Assembly (NCBI GenBank): GCA_031292145.1
Contig: JARLHR010000108.1
Location: 1 to 59,554, forward strand
Reading direction: 5' to 3'
DNA: 59,554 nucleotides
Source: Clostridium sp.
GTDB lineage: Bacteria; Bacillota; Clostridia; Clostridiales; Clostridiaceae
In this document: positions 9,013 to 16,732 of the stretch, in pieces
How the letters are laid out: each line of letters begins with the position of its first letter
How positions within the stretch are numbered: position 1 is the stretch's first letter
Notes under the pieces: model-generated
The model's input: the letters and a program-made list of their open reading frames with translations, nothing else
Told to the model about the DNA's origin: nothing
Databases searched by the model: none
Program-made: the position numbers and the translations under genes

Positions 9013-9624
9013 ATGAATGAAATATTTAAACAAGTACCTTTATACAGATTTATTATGTATTGCAATGAGACAACTATGAATAATACAGTATTGGATTGTG
9101 GGGCGGGAGGAGATTGTCCACCACTAAGCTTATTTTCAGAATATGGATATGAAACACATGGGATAGAATTCAATAGTAAACAATTAGAAGAAGCGAATAG
9201 ATATGCAAGTAAAAAAAGCCAGAATTTAAATATTGAACAAGGAGATATGAGAAAACTAAATTTTGAAAATGAGTCATTTAGTTTTGTTTATTCTTACAAT
9301 TCAGTATTTCATATGACAAAAGCAGATGTTTTAAAATCTATAAATGAAATGAAGCGTGTATTAAAGCCAAATGGTCTACTTTTTGTAAATTTTCTCACAA
9401 CAAAAGATCATCGTTGTGGGACAGGTGTAGCTATTGGTGAAAATCAATATGAGCAAATGGATGATGATATTCATGTAATTCATTCATATTTTGAAGAAGA
9501 TGAACCAGAAAAGTATTTTGAAAATATGAAAATATTATATAAAGAAAGTAGGGTTTTAGAAAGAATATATGAAGGGAAAAAAATTAGACAAGGCTTTGTT
9601 GATTATATTGTTAAGAAGAAATGA
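9013..9624 (+). CDS. Class I SAM-dependent methyltransferase
   Basis: 203 residues. Motif I VLDCGAGG is at 26-33, an acidic residue ends strand 2 (HGIEF), and the post-II region reads FSFVYSYNSVFHM. These features support S-adenosylmethionine binding by a Rossmann methyltransferase (Methyltransf_11/25 group). The substrate is unknown. GAGG precedes the ATG at about 10 nt. It is not obviously cotranscribed with the kinase, which ends 188 bp upstream. Confidence 0.8.
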   Translation: MNEIFKQVPLYRFIMYCNETTMNNTVLDCGAGGDCPPLSLFSEYGYETHGIEFNSKQLEEANRYASKKSQNLNIEQGDMRKLNFENESFSFVYSYNSVFHMTKADVLKSINEMKRVLKPNGLLFVNFLTTKDHRCGTGVAIGENQYEQMDDDIHVIHSYFEEDEPEKYFENMKILYKESRVLERIYEGKKIRQGFVDYIVKKK

Positions 9625-9716
9625 AATGATTGATTTTTAAATAATTGACAGTAGGTATGTTCAAATTATTATTATGTTAATAACATGTAATAATTAATAA
9701 GTCATGGAGGAATAAA

Positions 9717-10289
9717 ATGGAGTACATGGGAAATGAACAATTCTGGGATGATAAATTTGCAGTTAGAAGTGATAACTTATTAAATCCTGAGAAATCATTA
9801 ATTGAAAACATAGGATATTTAAAAAAAGGTTCTGCTCTTGATATAGCATGTGGTGATGGCAGAAATACTTTATATTTGCTTGAAAATGGATTCAAAGTAA
9901 CAGGTGTTGATTTTAGTAGTAAGGCACTTGAAAGACTGATAAGATTTACTAAAAGGAATAACTACTTGGTTAACACAAAGCAAGTTGATTTAAATACATC
10001 AAATTCTTTAGATGATATAGGAATTTTTGATAATATTATAATTAATCATTATAGGTTAAATAAGGAGCAATTTTTAGAGGCTGAAAAACATATAACTGAT
10101 GATGGAATTTTATTTATATGCGGTTTTGGACATAAACATAAAGTAGACATGAAAATTAGAGAAAAGGATTTAATTCAGCGAGAGGATTTTGAATACATAG
10201 ATAAGTCGTTTGAATTAATTAGATATATTGAGGATCAAGATAATAGGGGATTTATTGTCACTTATATTTTTAGAAGGATAAAAAGTTAA
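9717..10289 (+). CDS. Class I SAM-dependent methyltransferase, TehB-like
   Basis: 190 residues. Motif I ALDIACGDGRN is at about 40-50, followed by VTGVDFSSKAL, the pattern seen in TehB/Tam-type small methyltransferases. The N-terminal NEQFWDDKF is also common in that group. The substrate is unknown. GGAGG is 6 nt before ATG 9717; a second in-frame ATG lies at 9726. It is unrelated in detail to the methyltransferase just upstream, so this is not a simple duplication. Confidence 0.8.
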   Translation: MEYMGNEQFWDDKFAVRSDNLLNPEKSLIENIGYLKKGSALDIACGDGRNTLYLLENGFKVTGVDFSSKALERLIRFTKRNNYLVNTKQVDLNTSNSLDDIGIFDNIIINHYRLNKEQFLEAEKHITDDGILFICGFGHKHKVDMKIREKDLIQREDFEYIDKSFELIRYIEDQDNRGFIVTYIFRRIKS

Positions 10290-10320
10290 GATTTATATAA
10301 CGTTTAAGAGGTGCTGATGA

Positions 10321-10851
10321 ATGAATAATATCCAAGTAATTATATGGTTTTTTCCTATACTGTTCATTTTCCATGATTTTGAGGAAATAATTTTTATGCA
10401 AGCATGGATAAGCAAAAATAGAAGATATTTAAGTGAAAGATTTCCTGAGTTATCGAAAAAACTACTACCCCATTTCGATAACATTACAACATCATCTTTT
10501 GCTTTTGGAGTAGCAGAAGAATTCATATTAATTTGTATAATAACAGTTATATCTTATATGATTAATTCTCATAGTTTATGGTTAGATTTATTCATTGCAT
10601 TTACTTTACATTTATTAGTACATTGTTTGCAAACATTAATTTTAAGAAAATATGTTCCTGCTATTGGCACAAGTATTATTTGCTCGCCTATTTGTATATA
10701 TATTATTGGCAATACAGTACAATTATTTACATTAAGGACAATTATCATTTACTCAATTTTAGGGTTTTTAATTATGGTAGTTAATTTAGCAATAGTTCAT
10801 AAGTTTATGAATACATTCGGCAAATGGTTAGTTCAATATGAACATGAATAG
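10321..10851 (+). CDS. HXXEE domain membrane protein
   Basis: 176 residues with about four or five hydrophobic helices. Near the N-terminus is HDFEE, the motif that names the HXXEE family. A second His/Gln-rich helix (LHLLVHCLQ) faces the middle of the chain. The polar motif residues in membrane helices suggest a membrane enzyme or metal site, but no function is established. AGAGGTGC precedes the ATG. Independent gene in the accessory run. Confidence 0.75.
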   Translation: MNNIQVIIWFFPILFIFHDFEEIIFMQAWISKNRRYLSERFPELSKKLLPHFDNITTSSFAFGVAEEFILICIITVISYMINSHSLWLDLFIAFTLHLLVHCLQTLILRKYVPAIGTSIICSPICIYIIGNTVQLFTLRTIIIYSILGFLIMVVNLAIVHKFMNTFGKWLVQYEHE

Positions 10852-10928
10852 TTAATTAATAATATTCTTAAAGAGTCTCATAGCAGTAGGTAGGTCAAAA
10901 TAAAGAGTTTTTAGAAAGAAGGATATAT

Positions 10929-11360
10929 GTGAGAAAAAAATATTGGTTATCATATTTTGTTTACGCAGTAGTATTAGTATGTTACATGATTTTTAGTGAT
11001 AAAATATTAGAAAATATAATTAAACAATCACAAAGAACATTCGATATGTTACCGTATATGATATGGTCAAGTATAGCATTTGTAATATTAGGAGTATTGC
11101 TGGGATTAGATAAAATTTTAGTAGAAAGGAAAAAAGTGGGAAAGTGGAAAGTTAATTTACCTAAAGTTTTATTTTTAGGAATTCCATCTTTATATTTCTC
11201 AATAAGTATGTTTATTTTTCTTTGCCCAATAGATTTTATTAGGCAAATTTTATCATATCCAATTTCAGGTTTATTAAAATCTGATATGAACTTTATAAAA
11301 GCATTTCAAGTTGTTTTGGGTTTTACAATCAGTACAAGCTTTATTAAAGTAAAGGCCTAA
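10929..11360 (+). CDS. Small membrane protein of unknown family
   Basis: 143 residues, four predicted membrane segments (about 5-25, 40-60, 75-95 and 120-138) separated by a basic loop VERKKVGKWK. Start GTG 10929 follows AAGAAGG by about 6 nt; the overlapping ATG stops at once. I do not recognise the family. Confidence 0.65.
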   Translation: MRKKYWLSYFVYAVVLVCYMIFSDKILENIIKQSQRTFDMLPYMIWSSIAFVILGVLLGLDKILVERKKVGKWKVNLPKVLFLGIPSLYFSISMFIFLCPIDFIRQILSYPISGLLKSDMNFIKAFQVVLGFTISTSFIKVKA

Positions 11361-11419
11361 TATACTTAAAAATCAATATTAAATTATTCTTTAGTATTTT
11401 ACAGAAAAGAGGGATTTCA

Positions 11420-11911
11420 ATGAATATGAGGAATGAGATAGAAGTTGTATTTTTTGACTTGTTCTTTACACTAATAACACCACGGTATAACGAATTTCGG
11501 AATGAAAATGATGTATTAGGAATATCAAAGGAAGAATGGGAAAAGTATGCAGAAGATGATGGGCTATATTTAGAGAGAGCAACTGGAAAAGAAACAAATC
11601 CACAAAAAATAATGGAGTGGAAAATAGGATTTGATACGAATTTTACTGTTAGTGTTGGAAAATCAGGAAAGTATATGTATATATGGTTAAAGGAAGAGAC
11701 ATGGGATATATTTTTAAAAACATATCCTTCTGGACAAGTCAAAAGTATTTGGAAATCAGTTTTTATTATGTGCGATTTATTTGATGATATTGCTAAGGAT
11801 GTAGCTTGCAATATGAAGGTTAAATACAATGAAATTGAAGCAAATAACAGGTTGAAATTCTTAAAGGATGTGCATTTGTTACCTAAAAATGCAAAAGAAA
11901 TATATCAATAA
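11420..11911 (+). pseudogene. Chimeric ORF: HAD hydrolase N-terminus joined to ANT(6) C-terminus
   Basis: An intact 163-codon frame with two unrelated parts. Residues 1-66 resemble the start of a HAD-family hydrolase (motif I FFDLFFTLIT, nucleophile Asp13, then a cap-like helical piece). Residues ~67-163 (GFDTNFTVSVGKSGKYM, WKSVFIMCDLF, LPKNAKEIY) match, from memory, the C-terminal half of aminoglycoside 6-adenylyltransferases (AadE type). HAD motifs II-IV and the ANT(6) nucleotidyltransferase core are absent, so neither activity is expected. The junction is near 11610-11625, where ATGGAGTGG begins the second part. It is most likely a deletion fusion of two genes. It has a good ribosome site (AGAGGGA) and could still be translated. 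Confidence 0.7.
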
Positions 11912-12001
11912 TATTCAAACCAAACTAATGCTTAATGTTCCTTAATTGTTATAACCAGTAGTGATAGGTATTGAAGATGATTTATATAATGGGGGAAGAC
12001 T

Positions 12002-12433
12002 ATGAAGATAAGAAAAATGATTATTGATGATTACGAAGTAGTATATAAGTTATGGAATAATACACCTGGAATGGGTATGAGGAATGTAGATGATTCAAAA
12101 GAAGGTATTGAAAAGTATCTTAAAAGAAATCCTGAAACCTGTTTTGTTGCAGAAGTTGAAAGTAAAATAGTTGGTGTTATTTTGAGTGGACATGATGGGA
12201 GAAGAGGCTATATATATCATACAGCAGTTAGTAATACTGTGCGTAAACATGGAATAGGTACAAAATTAGTGAATACTGCAATTGAGGCATTAAAAGAGCA
12301 AGGAATTAATAAGGTTGCCTTAGTGGTTTTTGGAACAAATGAATTAGGAAATTCTTTTTGGGAATCACAAGGATTCAAAGAACGAAATGATTTAGTATAT
12401 AGAAATAAGAGCCTTAATGATAATAATGTTTAA
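12002..12433 (+). CDS. GNAT family N-acetyltransferase
   Basis: 143 residues. The chain has the GNAT order: strand with FVAEVESKIVGVI, then the acetyl-CoA pyrophosphate loop RKHGIGTKL (Q/RxxGxG/A pattern), and a C-terminal NSFWESQGFKERND. This resembles RimI-like acetyltransferases; the acceptor is unknown. GGGGGAAG is just upstream. First of four GNATs in this accessory region. Confidence 0.85.
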   Translation: MKIRKMIIDDYEVVYKLWNNTPGMGMRNVDDSKEGIEKYLKRNPETCFVAEVESKIVGVILSGHDGRRGYIYHTAVSNTVRKHGIGTKLVNTAIEALKEQGINKVALVVFGTNELGNSFWESQGFKERNDLVYRNKSLNDNNV

Positions 12434-12535
12434 TTATAAAAAGCTACTATAATTTAGTTGCGGCCTCACTTTTGAAATTAAGAATAATTGATGATGTGAG
12501 CTGTTTCTAAAATTATAAAATGAGGAGTTGATAAC

Positions 12536-13138
12536 ATGAATTATAGAGTTGATATACTTTTATTTGATAAATTTGAAACCTTAGACGTATTTGGTCCTGT
12601 TGAAATATTGGGGCGATTACCAGAGATTTTTAAATTGAATTTTATATCAGTTAATGGTGAGCTTGTTGAAAGTTCTCAAAAGGTAAGGGTAGAGACTAAT
12701 TTATATACAAGAGACGATGATATTGAGAAAATTTTATTTGTGCCTGGTGGAAGTGGTACAAGAGAAAAAATTAATGACAATAATTTCATCAACTTCATTG
12801 AAAATATGTCCAAAGAATCAAAATACATAATTAGTGTATGCACAGGTTCAGCTTTACTTGCTAAAGCAGGAATTTTAAACGGAAAAAGAGCAACAAGCAA
12901 TAAAAGAGCATTTAAATGGGTTACAGAACAAAATGAAGATGTACTATGGGTAAAAGAAGCACGATGGGTAAAGGATGGCAACATATATACATCCTCTGGT
13001 GTATCAGCAGGAATGGATATGGCACTTGGTTTTATAGAAGATTTGGTGGGAAAAGAAAAAGCATTAGAGATTAGTCAAAGCATTGAATATTTATGGAATG
13101 AAGATAGTAGCTATGATCCGTTTTCTAAAATGTATTAA
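12536..13138 (+). CDS. DJ-1/PfpI family protein (class I glutamine amidotransferase-like)
   Basis: 200 residues. The nucleophile elbow is [15 protein letters not shown] with Cys102, preceded by the [10 protein letters not shown] segment and FVPGGSGT. This matches the PfpI/AraC-N-terminal branch of the DJ-1 superfamily (deglycase, isonitrile hydratase or stress functions; none can be chosen). GAGGAG precedes the ATG by about 8 nt. A diverged copy of its residues 52-78 reappears at about 16036-16115 inside a broken gene. Confidence 0.85.
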   Translation: MNYRVDILLFDKFETLDVFGPVEILGRLPEIFKLNFISVNGELVESSQKVRVETNLYTRDDDIEKILFVPGGSGTREKINDNNFINFIENMSKESKYIISVCTGSALLAKAGILNGKRATSNKRAFKWVTEQNEDVLWVKEARWVKDGNIYTSSGVSAGMDMALGFIEDLVGKEKALEISQSIEYLWNEDSSYDPFSKMY

Positions 13139-13173
13139 GGATTAGATAAAGAGTTGTAGGAGAGGGTATTTAA

Positions 13174-13302
13174 ATGGAAACAGTTGCAGGTGTAGTTTTT
13201 GTATTGATAATGATAATAATTGGGATGATTTTTGGAAGGTCAGTACAATTCATAGGTATCATTGCTAATGGAGTTGTTAAGTTTTTCAAAAAACTATTTT
13301 AA
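13174..13302 (+). CDS. Small single-helix membrane protein (42 aa)
   Basis: A short gene with a good ribosome site (AGGAGAGGG, 13159-13167) and ATG 13174. It encodes a long hydrophobic helix rich in Val, Ile and Met (about residues 5-20), a short amphipathic second part and a basic tail VVKFFKKLF. It starts 35 bp after the PfpI gene and could be cotranscribed. The architecture recalls small membrane peptides or type I toxin-like proteins, but no antisense RNA is evident. Confidence 0.5.
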   Translation: METVAGVVFVLIMIIIGMIFGRSVQFIGIIANGVVKFFKKLF

Positions 13303-13422
13303 AAGCAGGAAGTGTTAGGTATTGATATTTTTTTGCAATCCCAGATGTAAGGATATTGAAGCTAAGTAAAATAATATATATGCAATTGAAGAATAAAGTA
13401 AAAATTTAGTAAGGAGAATATT

Positions 13423-13908
13423 ATGGAGTTAAGCAAATTGGTATATAAAAGAGCGGATATACAAAATGTTGATATTATGTTAGGAATTATACATAGGTGC
13501 ATGAAAGAAGTAAACTATATAGATTATAATGAGAGTAAATTTGAAAAATATTTAGGCACATTTACTACAAACTGGCTAAAAAACATTATTGAAACAAGAC
13601 ATTATTATGAAGTTTGGTATGATGATAAGATTATTGCTTGTGGAGGAGTAAGTAGAGATTATAGTCAAGAAAAACAAAGTTATTTTACTGCTATATTTGT
13701 TAATCCAGATTATAGGGGGAAAGGTGTAGGAAGAGACCTTGTACATCGTCTTGAACTTGATGAATGGTGTCTTGACAGCAATTTAATTGAAATTCCATCT
13801 TCCAAAAGTTCTCATAAATTTTATTATAAGCTTGGTTATGAGTATAGGACATATCCACCAGTATTTAATAAAGATGATGGTTCAACTATTATGTATAAGA
13901 AAGTATAA
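13423..13908 (+). CDS. GNAT family N-acetyltransferase
   Basis: 161 residues. YFTAIFVNPDYRGKGVGRDLV contains the acetyl-CoA loop RGKGVG; IEIPSSKSSHKFYYKLGYEYR is the usual GNAT C-terminal helix and strand. The acceptor is unknown. AAGGAG is 8 nt before ATG. The next 410 bp have no gene. Confidence 0.85.
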   Translation: MELSKLVYKRADIQNVDIMLGIIHRCMKEVNYIDYNESKFEKYLGTFTTNWLKNIIETRHYYEVWYDDKIIACGGVSRDYSQEKQSYFTAIFVNPDYRGKGVGRDLVHRLELDEWCLDSNLIEIPSSKSSHKFYYKLGYEYRTYPPVFNKDDGSTIMYKKV

Positions 13909-14318
13909 CATCACATATATGCAATTTAATTAATTTTAATTTAAGATAGGAGTTATATAAAAAATAATTTGTGGCACATGTTAGAAATATAATTTTTACA
14001 TGTTATCAAACAAAAACATATTATTCTAAAATTAATATAACATTTTGCAAAAACATGGTGAAACAAAGTCGAAATTTGTGATATATATTCCTCATTTACT
14101 ATATTCCTTATCTTATAAGTATATTATACCCTAAAAATTCCCAATCAACAAGATAATGTACTCAAACAAAAAATAAATTACTTATATATTACTCTAATTC
14201 GATTTATAAGTATATAAAGGTATAATACGGAATTTTAAAATTACTGCTTGATTTGGTAAAATATAAACATTCTATGGAATATTTTGTATTTAATCAAATA
14301 GGGGGAGGAAACTGTATT
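13909..14318. other. Gene-free AT-rich spacer
   Basis: No reading frame, tRNA or clear terminator is visible in these 410 bp. Two related strings, TTATAAGTATATTATACC (about 14113-14130) and TTATAAGTATATAAAGGTAT (about 14204-14223), form an imperfect direct repeat. The second ends in TATAAT and may include the promoter of the next gene. Confidence 0.4.
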
Positions 14319-14741
14319 ATGTATAAGATTAGAGAAAGTTCAAAAGATGAAGAGGATTTAGTTTGGAGTGGAATAATAGAATATAATTCTTCAAAACTTC
14401 CACTAAAAAGTGAGATTCCTTTTACTCCAATTAATAGAGTTATGAATGATTCAAATGGTGAAGTTATTGGAGGAATAAATTGTGAATTAAATTATTATTG
14501 GAATACTTTATATATTGATATGTTATGGATTAAAGATAAATATAGAAAGAGTGGACATGGCTCAACACTTTTGAATGAGGTAGAAATAATAGCAAAAGAA
14601 CAAGGCTGTCATTTAGCACATTTAGAAACAATGGATTTCCAAGCAAAAGATTTTTATACCAAGAATGGATATGAAGTATTTGGTGAATTAGATAATGTTC
14701 CTTTAGGACATAAACGATATTATATGAAAAAAATACTATAA
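14319..14741 (+). CDS. GNAT family N-acetyltransferase
   Basis: 140 residues. LYIDMLWIKDKYRKSGHGSTLLNEVE carries the RxxGxG-type acetyl-CoA loop, followed by the ETMDFQAKDFYTKNGYEVFGEL segment common to GNAT proteins close to histone acetyltransferase HPA2-like enzymes. ATG 14319 is chosen for the GGGGGAGG at 14301-14308; upstream in-frame starts lack a site. The acceptor is unknown. Confidence 0.8.
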   Translation: MYKIRESSKDEEDLVWSGIIEYNSSKLPLKSEIPFTPINRVMNDSNGEVIGGINCELNYYWNTLYIDMLWIKDKYRKSGHGSTLLNEVEIIAKEQGCHLAHLETMDFQAKDFYTKNGYEVFGELDNVPLGHKRYYMKKIL

Positions 14742-14839
14742 ACTGAATTAAGTATTTCTATATTAAATGAAATAGCTAAATTACAATTTTGCAGATAAAA
14801 ATAATATATGTATAAAGTATATGTGCTTAGTAGGTGAAG

Positions 14840-15370
14840 ATGATGATTAAAACAGAAAGATTAATTATTAGATTAATAAAAGAAATAGATTATGAAGATA
14901 TTTGTGAATATGGTTGTGATGAAGAGACTGGACAATATATGATTTATTGGCCAAAGAGTAAGGAAGAAATAAGAACGTTTATTAATGATTGTATGGTTTC
15001 AATGAGTTTAGAAAGTCCAACCTGGTATGAATTTGTGATACGACTAAATAAAACTTCAAAAGTTATTGGAAATATTAGTTTGATAATCAATGATTTAGAG
15101 GCTGAAATAGGGTGGATTTCAAACAAAAAGTATTGGAATAATGGTTATATGAGTGAAGCTGTTAATGCAATTATTAATTACACTTTCAATGATTTAGCTA
15201 TATATAAAATAATAGCAACCTGCATAGATAAAAATATTGGATCAATCAGAGTCATGGAAAAATCCAATATGAAAAGATTAAAATTAGAAAAGAACTATAA
15301 AGCAATGAGAAATGGGATTGAGGTAACTTATGATAAGTTAACATATGTTATTGATAAATCTATTATATAA
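14840..15370 (+). CDS. RimJ/RimL-type GNAT N-acetyltransferase
   Basis: About 176 residues. Starts IKTERLIIRLIKEIDYEDI, the RimJ/RimL signature, and has AEIGWISNKKYWNNGYMSEAVNAII. The usual G-x-G in the acetyl-CoA loop is NNGY, as in many RimJ-like proteins. It probably acetylates a small molecule or protein N-terminus; the acceptor is unknown. The AGGTGA site serves either ATG 14840 or ATG 14843; GTG 14834 overlaps the site and is less likely. Confidence 0.8.
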   Translation: MMIKTERLIIRLIKEIDYEDICEYGCDEETGQYMIYWPKSKEEIRTFINDCMVSMSLESPTWYEFVIRLNKTSKVIGNISLIINDLEAEIGWISNKKYWNNGYMSEAVNAIINYTFNDLAIYKIIATCIDKNIGSIRVMEKSNMKRLKLEKNYKAMRNGIEVTYDKLTYVIDKSII

Positions 15371-15409
15371 GTTGTGTTTTTAAAAATCAAAATTTGAAGA
15401 GGTGCTAAA

Positions 15410-15784
15410 ATGAGAAGAAAATTAGGGATTGCTCGTTGTGGACTTGCTTGTTGTTTATGTTCAGAGAATACAAAATGTTCTGGGTGTAATTCAGGTGAAT
15501 GCCCTGATAAAGAATGGTGTGAAAATCGCAAATGCTCTATTGAAAAAGATATAACTGCCTGTTATTTATGCAAAGAAGATTGTCATAAGGGGCTATTAAA
15601 TAAAATAAAGCCCTATGGATTTACTTTGTTTATTAAAAGATATGGGATTGAAGAGCTTCTCGATTGTTTAGAGAGAAATGAAAAAAATGGAGTGGTATAT
15701 CATAGAGAAGGCATAAATGGAGATTATGATGACTTTGATAATGTAGAGGATTTAATATCTTTTATTAAATCTGGATCACGATAA
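15410..15784 (+). CDS. DUF3795 cysteine-rich protein
   Basis: 124 residues. The N-terminal half is packed with cysteines in CGLACCLC, CSGCNSGECPDKEWCENRKC and CYLCKEDC, the layout of DUF3795 proteins, which probably bind zinc or an Fe-S cluster. The C-terminal half is acidic and helical. Function unknown. AAGAGGTGC precedes the ATG. Followed by a broken gene. Confidence 0.8.
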   Translation: MRRKLGIARCGLACCLCSENTKCSGCNSGECPDKEWCENRKCSIEKDITACYLCKEDCHKGLLNKIKPYGFTLFIKRYGIEELLDCLERNEKNGVVYHREGINGDYDDFDNVEDLISFIKSGSR

Positions 15785-15894
15785 AATCTAATTTATCTGA
15801 TTGAACAAATCGTGTATAATGTTAGTCCAATTAATGTGAATTTTATAATCGAATAACATTTGAGTTGAGAAAAGATTATAAGGAGATTACAACT

Positions 15895-16128
15895 TTGAAT
15901 GAATTATACAATATGATTTTCAAAAGAAAGTCGTTTAGAAGATTTGATGATACATTGACACTTAAAAGAACTTTAAGTTCTGAAAATAATAATTCTAAGT
16001 TAGTATCTATCGCAACATACATTTTGGAAAAAAGGGTAGATACTAATTTATATACAACAGATGATAATATTGAGAAAATTTTATTTGTACCAGGTGGAAG
16101 CGGTACAAGAGAAAAGAATAAACTATAA
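15895..16128 (+). pseudogene. Chimeric remnant: nitroreductase start plus PfpI fragment
   Basis: TTG 15895 follows AAGGAG (15880-15885) by about 9 nt and begins [18 protein letters not shown], the usual N-terminus of nitroreductase-family flavoproteins. After ~45 codons the frame enters [20 protein letters not shown] (about 16036-16095) plus the GSGTREK continuation. This is nearly the same as residues 52-78 of the PfpI protein at 12536, and the DNA is also close. It then stops. No flavin site or catalytic elbow remains. Best read as debris from recombination between two accessory genes. Confidence 0.65.
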
Positions 16129-16175
16129 ATGTATATAAATGTAAATTAAATATTCTCGTACTAAGAAATCAATTA

Positions 16176-16204
16176 TTGACAAAATTTATACAATAATATA
16201 ATAT
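16176..16204 (+). promoter_or_regulatory. Promoter of the T-box/valS unit
   Basis: Perfect -35 TTGACA at 16176-16181. The -10 is TAATAT at 16199-16204 (17-bp spacer) or the overlapping TATAAT at 16197-16202 (15-bp spacer). Confidence 0.75.
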
Positions 16205-16235
16205 TAATTATAGTTTAAATTTTATATATTAAAAG

Positions 16236-16545
16236 CAAAGAAAAAGAGGAGTAAAAATTTTAGCGCATTATAGGAAACTCACTCAAATGAGCTGAGGAGT
16301 ACAGTTCTTTTATTTAAATCACAGATTTAGGTAGAACTAGTAAGAGAGAGGGACTAGCTGAAAACCCTTATGCAAGAAATTTTGAAGGTAGCTTTTGAGC
16401 TTCTTTAGTGAAATTGATAGTAGCTAAAGACGGTTTGTCTAAATCGTTATTTAAATTAAGAGTCCATTAGAGCATATAATTGCTTGCGTGGAAATAAAGG
16501 TGGTACCGCGAGTCTTCGTCCTTTTTGTGATGAAGGCTTTTTTTT
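16236..16545 (+). promoter_or_regulatory. T-box riboswitch, tRNA-Val responsive
   Basis: Leader upstream of valyl-tRNA synthetase. The stem I base carries the AGAGGAGTA K-turn strand (about 16245-16253). The specifier loop reads GAAGGTAGCTTTTGAGC, and by the usual spacing the codon is GTA (16388-16390), a valine codon. The conserved antiterminator strand AAAGGTGGTACCGCG is at 16496-16510, and an intrinsic terminator hairpin with an 8-T run is at 16510-16545. Uncharged tRNA-Val should favour readthrough into valS. The codon assignment is inferred from position. Confidence 0.9.
16510..16545 (+). terminator. T-box attenuator terminator (valS leader)
   Basis: GAGTCTTCGTC pairs with GATGAAGGCTT and runs into T8. 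It overlaps the antiterminator sequence, as expected for a T-box switch. Confidence 0.85.
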
Positions 16546-16562
16546 ATGCAATTAACAATGTA

Positions 16563-16711
16563 CAATTGACAATGTACAATTAAGGAACAAATCCATAAAG
16601 GGATTTGAAACAATTGAGGAAAATAAGAAATGCTGATGCATTTCTATATATAAATATAAAAATTATTCAATTTCCAAAGGAAATTGTACCATCATTGTCC
16701 ATTGTCAATTG
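16563..16711. repeat. 149-bp multi-hairpin inverted-repeat element inside the valS leader
   Basis: The ends CAATTGACAATGTACAAT and ATTGTCCATTGTCAATTG are 18-bp inverted repeats with one mismatch. Inside are three separate dyads: AAATCC/GGGATTT (near 16592-16608), GAAATGC/GCATTTC and CAATTTCC/GGAAATTG (near 16669-16687). It lies between the T-box terminator and the valS ribosome site and would be part of every valS mRNA. Confidence 0.7.
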
Positions 16712-16732
16712 AAAAAAATTGGAGGAATGAAA

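Noticed and set aside
7955-16128. Integron-type gene cassette array
   Set aside because: No integron integrase and no recurring attC-like palindrome at gene borders; a few spacer strings such as GCAGTAGGTA are too short and irregular.
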